DNA of 64,000 nucleotides from contig NC_065874.1 of assembly GCF_933775445.1 (NCBI RefSeq), forward strand, positions 11,923,001-11,987,000. The letters are read 5' to 3'. Below the pieces are notes generated by a model, which did not search any database, had not been told where the DNA came from, and saw nothing but the letters and a program-made list of their open reading frames with translations. This DNA is from Argentina anserina. Lineage: Eukaryota > Streptophyta > Magnoliopsida > Rosales > Rosaceae. This document shows, one piece after another, positions 1 to 11,100 of the stretch. Position numbers and translations under genes: made by a program. The first letter of the stretch is position 1, and every line of letters starts with the position of its first letter.

Positions 1-170
1 ACCACAACCCCATCTCTTTCATTCCTCAAATCCGAATCCTGCGATGAACCACCCAAGAAGCCGAATCTTCTACCATGATTAAGCCTTGGATTCCGGTTTG
101 AGACTCTGGAAGCATTCAAATCCCGAGAACTAATAGACCTCTGCCAAGCATTCTCAGATGAATCTTCCAT
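1..170 (-). CDS. SPA: SPA-type (SUPPRESSOR OF PHYA-105) protein, N-terminal start of exon 1, cut by window edge
   Basis: The ATG lies at 168-170 and the frame stays open to the left edge, giving the first ~56 residues, starting MEDSSENAWQRS and including the stretch RRFGFLGGSSQDS. The same region in the second copy (18430-19236) continues into sequence typical of the SPA3/SPA4 class: WLDRPDRSVDAFECLHIFRQIV, HNVRPSCFVMSSFN and WYTSPEEVSGGPS. That is the basis for the family call. SPA proteins have a kinase-like region, a coiled coil and WD40 repeats, and act with COP1 as a nuclear ubiquitin-ligase complex in light signalling. Only the N-terminus is in the window, so integrity of the rest cannot be judged. 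This is probably the functional copy, because the paralogous copy at 18.4-19.2 kb is truncated and frameshifted. Confidence 0.75.
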   Translation of the reverse strand, partial: MEDSSENAWQRSISSRDLNASRVSNRNPRLNHGRRFGFLGGSSQDSDLRNERDGVV

Positions 171-1145
171 GGTTATCCTCCTATAGCAGCATGAAGGCAA
201 GAACACACACATCCAAGAAAGTCTCTCTTTTGCACCACCATCTTGAATCAAAACCTCATCTCTGATAACTCCCAGTTTCTCAGCAAGCAGAGCACATCAA
301 CAACTTCTCACAGAAAGACAGAATTCCTGCTAGGCAAAAAAGCAACTTCATGAACAAAATTTCAGCACCATACAAAGCAGAGGCCATCATCACCACACTA
401 AGAATGATCCAAAAGAAAAAATCAAAACAAGCAGGATCAAACCACAAAACCCAATTCATTATTTTCAACACAGTCACTAGAAGTGCAAAAACAATCAATC
501 TAAACCAAGTAAACAAGAAAACCCTAGAAATGAAACACATGCAATCAATCTAAAGCAATAAACCCGAGAAGAAAAAACATGTCTTGGGAACATACATGGA
601 GAAAAGACCGTGACTTGCATGTGTGAGAAGGAGAGAGAGAGTGAGTTACCAGTTTCACCATGAACAGGGTATTTGTTTCCTTCCAAAGCCTATCAGGACT
701 AACAGTATCTCTCCACTAACAAAAAGCAAAGAATAGAAGCTCTACAGCAGTTTCACCATAAAGGAAGGAAGCTCTCTCCAGCCTCATAAATTCCCCAATA
801 TATTTTCAACAACAAAAAACAAACAAAATATCCCCACACAAAGCAGAGAACAGTGTTTTGAAAATGAAAAAAAAAACAAATTTATGTATAATTCCCAAAG
901 TCTGGAACTTTGTAATCTCTATGCAAAATGGGTAGAGTTTCAATCTTCTTGTATCCTTATTGGGTCTACCGTCGATCAGAAAAAAAAATGATTACTTTTA
1001 TGGGGGGCTTGCTTGGCAGCCAGAGAGTCGAGCAAGACCACTTCTTTCAACTCGTCTTGTTTATCTTCCCGCTTTATTCCAAACTACCAACGTGGACCAA
1101 CAACGGCCTCTAAGTAATATGAGATCACAGTCTCATCTATCATAA
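171..1145 (-). other. 5' leader and upstream region of the SPA gene (unit 1)
   Basis: No coding sequence is seen. The stretch is nearly identical to 19237-19985 and then to 21225-21490, so it belongs to the duplicated unit. It contains a GA-rich tract near 631-642 followed on the minus strand by a possible splice donor (CTG|GTAACTC, around 647-653). This may reflect an intron in the 5' untranslated region. Confidence 0.5.
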
Positions 1146-2838
1146 TACCCACGTGGTCCATTCCATCAAATACGTCATCTAGTCACAAACCAAACTAAAC
1201 TCCAGGGTATAACATACACAAATACGTACACTCTGGTTTTGAGTCAAACTTCAGAGTATAAATACCTATGTCTTAATGTCTATACATTAGGGTTTTTACA
1301 TTAGGCAACTTGGACATAGTGTGGCATGGGTTACCTAAGGGGTCTAATCTTAATTACATATTATACACATGCTGTGATGCTAATATCTCCTACTTTGTAA
1401 TATTAAGATAACAATGTTTATTCCCTTCCCAAAGAGGACTTCGTTCTTAGTTTAATCTGATCAGGTACAAAAGCAACTGGGGTTTAATCCAATGAGAGTG
1501 TTTAGAATCGGGAGAAAAGAAGACCTTCCTAAAGAAGAAACTCGTTAGTAGTGATTACGTTCGAAAGCAAAAATAATGAACTAATTAAAGTTTAATCCAA
1601 TGAGTATCAAACACGATCTTCATCAACCCACTTCCAATCATAGATCGACAACTCCTTTCTGAAAATGGGGAGATAATGGAACCACCTTACTTTTAAGTTT
1701 TCATTCTTTTGAATACAAAGCTCATGGTCAGCAACTTAATATAGTAGATACTCTATGATAATCTTCTTCTTTTTTCCCTTGAGGAATGAGATGGTAGCCA
1801 AAGACAACAGGACTACAGGAGAGACCGATACTTAGGTATTGGTGTTTGTTTTTATATTGATGAGGCTAGGTGAGAAGACTCACTACTAATAAAAAGATCA
1901 ATGACAAATTGGAAGGTCCTCATCTTAGGTCAAGAAGATCTCAAATACTGTACCAACTAAATGACCAATTCAGCAACTCTCTGTCCCTCAAAACAGAAAA
2001 AGAATTAAGGGATTTAAGGCACACCTAACTCTCACATGAAACTACCACTTAAGCTCAGTTAACCACCATTAGTTAGACATATAAAAATAAAAGAATCGTA
2101 TTCAAACGAATGTATTTTGCATATCCCCTAAACAATGTCTTTATGCCTGACGTAGTTCACTTTGCGTAAACCACAAGTCCAAATGGTTCTAAAACTCGGG
2201 AAGAAATTAGCAACACCTTTATGTGCTCAAAGTACTAGTACTCGAACAGGTTTATAATATAATGATTATGAGCTTTCAATAAAAACAACTAGAATTTAAA
2301 AGTTGAGATACTAAGATAACTGAGTATCAGAACTATTAGCACCTAAGGATGTTTAAAAAAAAAGTTGTATCTCCTTATGAGCTCAAGACATGTCGAAACC
2401 AATGCATTGTCATGTTGGATAAGACTGATTTTATAGGGATGGAGCGCCGCATGGACTAAGTGTGGCAGTCGAATGACTAGTCGTGACAATATTACTTTAT
2501 CAGACTATATAATTGGCTCAACCACCTGATAACAATTTTTTTTTTATAGAAACATTATGAGAATACCCTACCTAAAACATTCATGTACCTGTTTCCATTT
2601 TACTATGTCTTCTTTTCTTTGACGATCAGACTTAAAATCGGCCCGATTGAAAACTTTCTCAATTGCTAAACGCAGACCACAAGATATTCTAATGCGTATA
2701 GATATTCTCAATGCTAAGTGTTATCGTTGCATATATTGTAGATTTGTAGACCAGTGGACGATGAAACGATCATTGTCGACTAGCCAGAACTAGAAGATAT
2801 ATAGATTGTGTGGTGGTAGCAACCAATTCAGTTCCAAC
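1146..2838. other. Unit-1-specific non-coding stretch (~1.7 kb)
   Basis: Homology between the two units stops at ...CATAATAC (1146; 21490) and resumes at CCAACTTCTCATTAAT (about 2839; 21498). So about 1.7 kb is either inserted in unit 1 or deleted from unit 2. No open frame of interest, LTR or clear terminal repeat was found in it. Confidence 0.45.
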
Positions 2839-3480
2839 TTCTCATTAATATTTTTCGTTTTCTAGGCTCGTGGTGTGACATCAAATGTTGTCTGAAACCC
2901 CAGAATTATGCGATATTTGATTTGCGTTTGAACAAAGCCATTACATCATGACAAATTAGAAAAAGCACCTGAATGTGAAATGTTTGTTTCTTGTAATGCA
3001 TATATAGATTGACCATCCATGGTTGAGAAATTGAGATGATGTAATTCTGGCCTTCTGTATCAACCAGAAGTCGGTCAAGCATTACATAATATTTATACAC
3101 ACTAACTTCTTATATGCTTTGTTATATTGTAAAAGTGTACGTCCTTTGATCTAAAATCGTTTTTATCACATTAGAAGTAACTGAAAATGCTCATTATGGT
3201 ATGTGTGGAACCAAATATGTACTTCTAACAATGCATAATTGAGATTTCATTTTCTTACTTGTACACATTCAAACAACATTATCTAACAGGTAGTCTAAAG
3301 TGGAACTTTATGTGATCATAGACTCATATAGTCATAAGAACCTATATGGATGGAGTTATCATTTTGTCCTCCTATATATAGATATTATATATAATTATAT
3401 CGAAAAGGGGATGATCCATAAATGTTTATAACAAACAAGAGCCGAAACTCTACCAAAATACCACCATAAACTCCTCACAC
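2839..3480. other. Intergenic; shared with unit 2 up to ~3040, then unit-1-specific flank of the copia insertion
   Basis: 2839-3040 matches 21498-21705. About 3430-3480, together with 8601-9060, belongs to an interspersed repeat with an inverted copy at about 57560-58040. The copia element has split it. Confidence 0.5.
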
Positions 3481-3485
3481 AAAAC
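3481..3485. repeat. Target-site duplication (AAAAC), left
   Basis: AAAAC directly abuts the left LTR and recurs directly after the right LTR at 8596-8600. A 5-bp duplication is what copia integrases produce. Confidence 0.9.
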
Positions 3486-3679
3486 AGTCAAATATAACGA
3501 GGTTTTAGAGAATGAATTTTCTGATATATTATTCATCTCACAGTGGAGGCTATATATAGAGATACAATACGTACAAACCCTAACCCTACATGTACTACAC
3601 ATGTACTACACATCTAGACTAGGAAAGTAATAACAATTTAATTTACATTCCTAAACTATATACATGACTCACGCTAACA
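3486..3679 (-). repeat. 3' LTR of the copia element
   Basis: Read on the minus strand it starts TGTTAGCGTGAG and ends TTTGACT. It is 194 bp long. It matches 8413-8595 base for base except for a direct 11-bp duplication (unit ATGTACTACAC) near 3592-3613. Confidence 0.95.
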
Positions 3680-3692
3680 CTCCCCCTCAAGT
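3680..3692 (-). other. Polypurine tract
   Basis: The minus-strand sequence CTTGAGGGGGAG lies immediately before the TG of the 3' LTR, the expected position for plus-strand priming. Confidence 0.85.
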
Positions 3693-6600
3693 TGGCGCAT
3701 ACAAATCCACCATGCCCAACTTGCCAAGTGAGTCATAGAAGGCCTTCTTACAAACTCCTTTTGTGAGTATATCTGCAAGTTGCTCTTCTGTAGGGACAAA
3801 AGGAAAGCTAATAATTTTAGCATCTAGTTTCTCCTTTATAAAATGACGATCAACCTCCACATGCTTAGTACGATCATGTTGCACAGGATTCTGTGAGATA
3901 TCAATGGCTGCCTTGTTGTCACAGTATAACTGCATAGCGCACTTGGGTTTAACCCTCAAATCTCGTAATACATTCTTCAGCCATAACAACTCGCACACTC
4001 CATGAGCCATACCTCTATATTCTGCTTCAGCACTAGACCGAGCCACCACCTTTTGCTTCTTACTCTTCCAAGTAACAAGATTACCTCCCACAAAGGTAAA
4101 ATATCCTGATGTAGACCTTCTATCTGTAATATTTCCAGCCCAGTCTGCATCTGTAAAACCACAAACGTCAAGGACATTGTTGTGTTTAGAAAACATTACT
4201 CCTCTCCCAGGAGCGGACTTCAAGTATCTCAGAATCCTCACAACAGCATCCATGTGATCCACACTGGGATTATGCATGAACTGGCTCACCACACTTACTG
4301 CATATGCAACATCAGGTCTGGTGTGTGTCAAATAAATCAGCCGTCCAACTAACCTCTGATAACGAGGCTTGTCGGTAGGTACCTGGTCAGGATACTCTGC
4401 TAATCGGTGATTTTGCTCAATAGGAGTGTCAATTGGAGTACAATCCAACATACATGTCTCTGCTAATAGGTCAAGTATATACTTCCTCTGACACAGATAG
4501 ATGCCTTCACTCCCCCTGGCTACCTCAATGCCCAAGAAGTACTTGAGTGCACCTAGGTCCTTCATCTCAAACTCTGTGGCTAACTGGTTTTGCAAGCTAT
4601 CCATCTCAACAGTATCATTACCAGTAACAACCATATCATCAACATATATGATCAGAGCTGTTACCTTCCCTTATTGGTGTCGGAGAAATAACGTGTGGTC
4701 TGAGTTACTCTGCTTATAACCAATCTTTCTCATGAACTGAGAAAATCTTCCAAACCAAGCACGAGGTGATTGTTTGAGACCATACAAAGATTTTCTCAAT
4801 CTGCACACAAAGGTACCTGAAGGAGTAGTTTTATATCCAGGGGGAAGATCCATATACACTTCCTCCATAAGTTCTCCATGAAGAAAAGCATTCTTGACAT
4901 CAAAATGTTTAAGAGGCCAGTTTAAGTTAGCAGCAAGAGAGAGCAATACCCGGATAGTATTCATCTTTGCAACTGGTGCAAATGTCTCATCATAATCAAT
5001 GCCATATGTCTGAGTGAATCCCTTAGCCACCAAGCGTGCTTTATACCGACTCACTGACCCATCTGGGTTATGCTTCACTGTAAACACCCAACGACATCCT
5101 ACTGCCTTTTTTCCATGTGGTGGGGATACAAGCTCCCAAGTATTGTTCTTCTGTAATGCTTCCATCTCCTCATCCATTGCTTTCATCCACTTAGGATCTC
5201 CCAACGCATCCTGCACTTTGTTAGGTACTGACACAGCAGATATTTGATTCACAAATGATTCATATGACTTAGACAACCTTTGGGTAGACACAAAATTTGT
5301 CACAGGATACTTAGCTTTGGCTTGGAGGGTAGGTTCATACTTTTTTGTTGGTTTACCCCTAGTAGACCTGTTTGGTAACACATATTGCCTACTATTAACA
5401 TCACTAGTATTACCCCCAATGGAATTACTAACCTCAGATGGAAGATCTTCTATACCAGGGAGACATGAGTCAGGGGTATTAGAAACAGCAGGTGAAGCAG
5501 GAGGGGCAGGAACACTTTCAGCTTCTGGTACCTGGATCTCTGAAGCAATCACACCAGAATCATCTGGTGGTGCCTGTCTGTCATCTTCCGGTCCCTGAAC
5601 CTCTGGAGTGGCTGGTGCATGTGAAACTGGTGCATTAGTAACCTCAACTGAATGACCTGTCTCCCCCTCTCCATGATACAGCTCTTCAAAATATGAATGC
5701 TCCCCCTGAAGAGCAGTATCAGAAGAGGTATAATAGCTCATGTCCTCAAAGAAAGTAACATCCATAGTGACATAATACTTCCCAGTAGGGGGGTGATAGC
5801 ACTTGTATCCTTTCTGATGTCCCCCATAGCCAACAAACACACATTTCAGCGCTCGGGCATCCAACTTACTTGACCTTTGACTCTTTGGGATATGGACAAA
5901 TGCAACACAACCAAATACACGAGCAGGGAGATTATAAAAGGAAGACAAAGAGACATAAGAAGCTAAGACCTCAAATGGTACTTTTCCTTGGAGGACACTA
6001 AAGGGAAGACGATTAATGAGATGGGTAGATGCGATGATAGCATCACCCCATAGATCCTTAGGACAATGGGCACTAAAGAGAATACAACGAGCCATATCAA
6101 GTAAATGTCGATTTTTCCTTTCGGATACCCCATTCTGTTCAGGTGTATAAGGACACGTTTTCTGGTGGATAATCCCATGTGTTTTGAAGAAAGACTGAAA
6201 GACACGGTTGACATACTCCCCCCCATTATCAGAGCGAAGAACTTTAATTTTGGCATTGTACTGTGTTTGAACTTCGGAAAGGAAGGCTTCAAAAGCCGGA
6301 AAAACCTCATCCTTAGTTTTAAGAAGAACAACCCAAGTAAGACGTGTACAATCATCAATAAAGGACACATAATATCGCATACCAGACACTGTGGGTTCTT
6401 TTGAAGGTCTCCAAACATCAGAATGAATTAATTCAAAAGGAATGACACTTTTATTTGAAATACTAGGCAGATATGTTGAGCGATGACTCTTGCCAAAAAC
6501 ACATGTTTCAAAATGTAAGACTGACTCATCCACACCAATAAACAAAGAAGGCATGGATTTTTTCATAACACTAAAAGATGGATGCCCCAAGCGTCGGTGC

Positions 6601-7484
6601 CATAACCAAACTTCACTTAGCATGTCAGAAGTTGACATTAAAGCGGTTCGTGGCTGTGCTCCTAGTTTCTCCCCTGCGTATGTCTGGTCCAGACGAAACA
6701 GCCTGCCCCTCAAGTACCCCCGACCTAGTAACTCCCCAGTGAGAAGATCCTGAAAAATCACATACATGGGAAAAAAGGTCACAGAACATTTGGATTCAAC
6801 ATTCAACTGTGGGACAGATATCAAATGATGGGATAAAGCAGGTACATATAGCACATTTTGTAGGACAATAGTGGAAGTGACACGAACTGGCCCCTTTCCT
6901 AACACAGGGAATGCCTCACCATTAGCATTAGTAACATATGGTACTGGTGGAGATGATAACTCAGCAAAATAAGATTTGTCATAAGTCATATGATCTGAAG
7001 CACCTGAATCAATAATCCATGTATCACCACCAACAAAGTTAGAAATATTTAAGGCCATACCTATCTTACCACGACCAGCTACTGATGCTGTGGGTGTGGC
7101 GCCTTCTGCTGTGTCATGATCGTGTCCGACCACACCATAGACATCTGGTTCCTGGATCAACTGGACAGCTGCCTTTGCCTTGGGACGAAAGGTTGGCCTC
7201 TTAGGCCTAAGATGCGGGTACAACTTCCAACAAGAGTCACGAGCATGGTCACCCTTGCAATAAGAGCAAGGACGAGACTGGTCTCCGAAGCCTGGTGGTG
7301 GGCCTTGCTTGTGGAGTGGAACTGAACTGGATTGCTGAAGGAGTGGAGCTGGTGCTTTTGCCTGAACAGTGAGACTAGAGACTTCAAGTTGTGCTTGAGT
7401 AAGGCTTTCCTGCTGAGGCTCATCCTTACGAACATATGTAAAAGCTTTAGTCAAGCTAGGAGGCTCTGTCATCCTGAGTAGCTC
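3687..7484 (-). pseudogene. Copia pol region: zinc knuckle, protease, integrase, reverse transcriptase, RNase H
   Basis: This is one continuous minus-strand frame (same phase as gag) broken only by TAA at 4671-4673, just ahead of the YVDD reverse-transcriptase box, and separated from gag by TGA at 7485-7487. Visible in order are the zinc knuckle CSYCKGDHARDSC, the protease motif DSGASDH, a pre-integrase HHCC region, integrase acidic residues in HSDVW, RSDNGGEY and NGVSERKN, the reverse transcriptase (KARLVAKG, FAPVAK, FDVKNAFLHG, YVDD), and RNase H with a DADWAG box and SSAEAEYR. In the HHCC finger the first expected Cys is Phe (LHFETC). No frameshift is seen across about 3.8 kb, so decay is by point changes only. 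The last 315 codons (3687-4634) reopen after the second stop. Confidence 0.9.
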
Positions 7485-8078
7485 TCATTTGGCACTGTTA
7501 TGTTTTGCATCAAGACCCCTCAAAAAATGATGAACTCGCTCAAGCTCCTTTTCCTTCAAGTACCAAACAAGATCCTCCTGATTCTTGATCTTGCAGGGAC
7601 GTTTCGCATCAATTTCAGCCCAAATATTCTTCAGCTTAGTGAAATATTGCGCCACTGGCTGCCCATCCTGCTGCATTGCTGAAGCAGTGCACATCAACTC
7701 ATGAACCTGTATGAAATCAGACTCATTGTTATACAAGTCTTCCAATGTGTTCCAGATTGCCTGAGCTGTGTCACATTGTTCCACCAGATCACTTATGTCT
7801 TCATTCATGGCCTTGTATAAAACTGACATCACAAGACCATCATCATCTTCCCACTTAGTGTAGGCAACAACATCACTTTCACTAGGAGCCGTAATAACCC
7901 CAGTTACATGTCCCATCTTGTGCATCCCTCGGAGATGAGCCGTCATGATTTTCTTCCATTTCCGAAAATTGGTTCCATTGAGTTTGGGCCCCCCAAAGGA
8001 ACCACTTTCAGAATTCTTGACAGATACTTCAAATGTCTGAACATCATTCACCTTAGAACTCTCTGTTCCAGAACCCAT
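7485..8078 (-). CDS. Copia gag polyprotein segment (ends at in-frame TGA)
   Basis: I chose the ATG at 8076-8078 (MGSGTESSKVND) instead of the longer open frame from 8297. The longer part reads through what should be leader, has Arg-rich low-quality sequence, and lies close to the primer-binding site. The protein is a copia-type gag: LNGTNFRKWKKIMTAHLRG near its start, then a gag-polypeptide region with WNTLEDLY and YFTKLKNIW. It stops at TGA 7485-7487 after HNSAK. The pol frame follows in the same phase with no ATG-dependent restart needed other than 7470-7472. Gag would form the particle that packages element RNA. Whether the TGA is ever read through cannot be told from sequence. Confidence 0.85.
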   Translation of the reverse strand: MGSGTESSKVNDVQTFEVSVKNSESGSFGGPKLNGTNFRKWKKIMTAHLRGMHKMGHVTGVITAPSESDVVAYTKWEDDDGLVMSVLYKAMNEDISDLVEQCDTAQAIWNTLEDLYNNESDFIQVHELMCTASAMQQDGQPVAQYFTKLKNIWAEIDAKRPCKIKNQEDLVWYLKEKELERVHHFLRGLDAKHNSAK

Positions 8079-8400
8079 TGCAACACAAATACCAAAAACA
8101 GTAGTTATGTAGCAATATAATAAAATCACAAAACCTGCGTCAGGTGTCGGAACCAAGCACGGCAGTCGTCGGTCTTGAGCACGGCGGCGTCTTCTGGGCA
8201 CGACGGTGATTTCTGGGCTGGGCACGGCTGGATTTCGGTTTGGGCACGGCTGGAAACAAACCAACTCCGTGAACAGTAACCCGGGAGCGAGAAACACCGA
8301 TCGGAAAAACTTCGATCAGAGACTAGAATAGAATCGTTGGGAAAACTTCAACGAAAAAGTGCAGCGGAAAAACAAAGAGACAAAGTCCTTTTGGATCTTT

Positions 8401-8412
8401 GCTCTGATACCA
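8401..8412 (-). other. Primer-binding site (initiator tRNA-Met)
   Basis: Minus-strand TGGTATCAGAGC directly follows the 5' LTR end. It is complementary to the 3' end of plant initiator methionine tRNA, the usual copia primer. Confidence 0.93.
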
Positions 8413-8595
8413 AGTCAAATATAACGAGGTTTTAGAGAATGAATTTTCTGATATATTATTCATCTCACAGTGGAGGCTATATATAGAGATACAATACGTA
8501 CAAACCCTAACCCTACATGTACTACACATCTAGACTAGGAAAGTAATAACAATTTAATTTACATTCCTAAACTATATACATGACTCACGCTAACA
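8413..8595 (-). repeat. 5' LTR of the copia element
   Basis: It is 183 bp and identical to 3486-3679 except for the 11-bp repeat unit noted there. It is flanked on the right by the AAAAC duplication at 8596-8600. Confidence 0.95.
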
Positions 8596-8600
8596 AAAAC

Positions 8601-9060
8601 AACAAGCAGTCCACCATAATATCATCACCGTTTCACCTATTTACAGCCGTACCTCTAAGGTTCATACAACGTGTGATTCTCGCAACTCATCTTCATGGCT
8701 TCGCTTATTTGTGTTATTTTACAATTTTTTGTCTATGAAGATTGTAGTTTGTTGTTTATGTTGAATAATTGGTTTTGTATTTGTTTCATAATTTTCAGAT
8801 TATATTTGACATGTTTTTGAGACTATGCCGAATCTTTTATTCTTATAATTATTTTTTTGTCTTTCCATCGTGTGTTCTACTTTTTATGTACATACTTTTA
8901 GATAATTTTCAGATTTGTGCGCACGAATTTAGTGCTTGAATGCAGTCTATAAAATTGTGTTTGATTGCTATTTTCATCAATTATATTGATACAAATCGAA
9001 TTATGCTCTAAATAGATTCGGTTCGTGTTAATGTTCTTGTGTATTGTTACATGTTCTTGT
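8601..9060 (+). repeat. Interspersed repeat segment, inverted relative to ~57560-58040
   Basis: Stretches such as CAACGTGTGATTCTCGCAAC (about 8669-8688) and CTTTTAGATAATTTTCAGAT (about 8896-8915) occur in reverse complement at 57.5-58.0 kb in the same relative order. The left end of this repeat is at about 3430-3480, on the other side of the copia insertion. No protein-coding frame is visible, so this is an unclassified repeat family. Confidence 0.65.
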
Positions 9061-10787
9061 TCTTAAATTCCCCAAAATGAAAGATAATGTAGTATAAGAA
9101 CTCTTGGATATTGATCAGTAAAGGATACTGTTTTTATTCGGCGAAGAATTCGTTTAATTGATTGGTTGCTTAGTATAGATTCCCTCAAATTGAGGGTTAG
9201 GTATGTAGTTATGTCTAATTAACTATACATCATGCTCCCGGCCGCTTCTGGCCCAACGCAGACACTACTAATCCTCAGCACAGTTATTTGATATAAACAA
9301 AGATAGATAGAGATCCACTAATAATCTAGGGTTTTTCTTATGATCGAGATTCGAGAAGTACTAATCAATCAATCTGGGTTGTAGAGATTCAAAGTACATG
9401 CACATAGTTTTACCATCTTGGATTTTTGTATATCTTGTACCAAATCACAGCAGGGATGTGTGCTCCTGATTGAGCCAATAAACAACTAGAAACATGAACA
9501 CCGCCATGTATTCATGTCTTGGTGCAACAAATTCATGTCACTTGACTTGAATTAAGTGACATGAATTTTGTTTATATCAAAATCTAGCTCGAAACTTCAT
9601 ATGAACTTGACATTAAAGAATCATATAACTTCTATAGTAATTTCTTAATATGATCTTGCTAGGGACTGATAACCCTACTTGTCTTTCGGCCACCGCTGCT
9701 TAGGTTTGACCTCGGCCGGTGACTCCTTCCGGCTTTACCGTACCCGTGCGAATAACAACCCATCCGGACTTGCATGTACGTACGGAGGTGGTCATGGCAT
9801 GAATTGCCCCATTGTAGACGTTCTCTCATTGTAAATTGTGCGAGGCTCGATCGCTTTGGCTCTCTTGGTGGCCATGTAATTGTCTAAATATCGCTTATCG
9901 AGATCGTATCGGTCAATGTGTAAAAAGATGTATTAAATTATATCGAATTTATCGTATTTGTTATTCTTAATTAAATTTATTATATTTATAAATTTTACTA
10001 CAACTAAGTACCAAATAAAAATACACAAATGATTACAAATAATAAAAATAAGTGTCTAAATAAGAATTTGTTGGATTTGAGGCAGATAAGCAGTGGTTTG
10101 ACTTTACATATGAAGTTAGAGGTTTCGCCTGGTGATTTTTTCAGCTTCTCTAATTAAGATATCAGCGTTCAAAACCACTTTGAATGTGAATATGAAGTTT
10201 TTCCGTTCAAAAGAAAAATAAAATTTTACTGATTTGAGGCGCATCGTGTCTCAATTTTAGATACAATCATTTTTTTATTTCCTCGTAAAAATAACACAAT
10301 GATATTTTTATTTGAAACAAAAAAAAAGTCCGATATATCGGGTCAAAATCAGATTGATATGATATATCAGATTTTGACCATAAAATTAACGTTGACCGAT
10401 AACTTGAAAGTATATCGTATCGTTTTTTTAATATCGGGAATATATCATTTTTTTAATATATCAGGATATTTAGGAAAGAGTGGCGATGGGCAGATTTTCA
10501 GGCTCATCCGGCCTGTACATGTTGGTTTGAATTGGTCGAGTCTTGCACTCTGCGTTGTTATACCCTACATATATATGCTTGAACGATTATCATCAAAAAT
10601 GTTTCCACTGATTTCATATCGCACTGGAATTGAAAGAGCTATATATCCATGCATGCATGGATATTACCTGACACGAGAAACAAGCTAAAGACGAGGAGTT
10701 TGAGTTTGTTCAGTATAATCGGATATTAAAGTTGAGGAATAAGGAAGGATCTATATAGTTTGAGGGGCAAAAGAGAGGTTAAACCCA
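9061..10787. other. Non-coding intergenic region, partly shared with unit 2
   Basis: From about 9187 the sequence matches unit 2 from 21711 (for example GGGTTAGGTATGTAGTTATG). Homology breaks again between about 9830 and 10510. That interval is rich in GATATATC-like words, which resemble the ends of the hAT-like element at 54440-55300 and may be an old relative. Homology resumes at about 10520-10780. No gene is seen. Confidence 0.5.
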
Positions 10788-11100
10788 TAGGCGGATCTTA
10801 GAGATGGCGTGCCAAGCACCCGCTGAGCAAGTTTTAATCAGACCAGGCTAAATTATTTTTTCTGCCGGGTAGAAATAAGGCTTTCAACACTATTATGTAT
10901 GATATAACACCTTATTACGATATGATAGCCAACATATTATTGATTTTCTGGACTAGTGTGTTGTATAAAACTAGCTAGATTAGATGATACCATAATAAAT
11001 CATTGTTGTTACAATGATTTCATTTCATTGTAACAACATTACTATACTTTGTTACTTATTTTTTTCCGCTCACCTAATTTTTAAACACTAAATCCGCCTA
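10788..11100. mobile_element. MITE-like insertion, ~313 bp, TAGGCGGAT terminal inverted repeats
   Basis: The left end reads TAGGCGGATCTTAG. The right end, reverse-complemented, reads TAGGCGGATTTAG. An internal hairpin (AATCATTGTTGTTACAATGATT, 10997-11018) is followed by another partly palindromic stretch (GTAACAACATT). The element is absent from the matching place in unit 2 (about 22485-22500). A clean target duplication could not be assigned, so the superfamily is left open. Confidence 0.6.

Larger units (their letters stand above)
3486..8595 (-). mobile_element. Complete Ty1/copia LTR retrotransposon, minus orientation
   Basis: All structural parts are present: 5-bp target duplications, two LTRs (3486-3679 and 8413-8595), a primer-binding site matching initiator tRNA-Met next to the right LTR, a purine-rich tract next to the left LTR, and a single-frame gag-pol. 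The domain order gag - zinc knuckle - protease - integrase - reverse transcriptase - RNase H places it in Ty1/copia. The two LTRs are identical apart from one extra 11-bp tandem repeat in the left copy, which points to a very recent insertion. The polyprotein carries two in-frame stop codons (7485-7487 and 4671-4673), so this copy looks non-autonomous. It is absent from the corresponding place in unit 2. Confidence 0.95.

Noticed and set aside
5963..6418. 151-codon minus-strand frame inside the integrase region
   Set aside because: It is a shadow of the pol frame in another phase.
8079..8297. N-terminal extension of the copia gag frame upstream of MGSGTESS
   Set aside because: It translates element leader next to the primer site, is Arg/Pro-rich, and does not resemble gag. 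The ATG at 8078 fits the family better.
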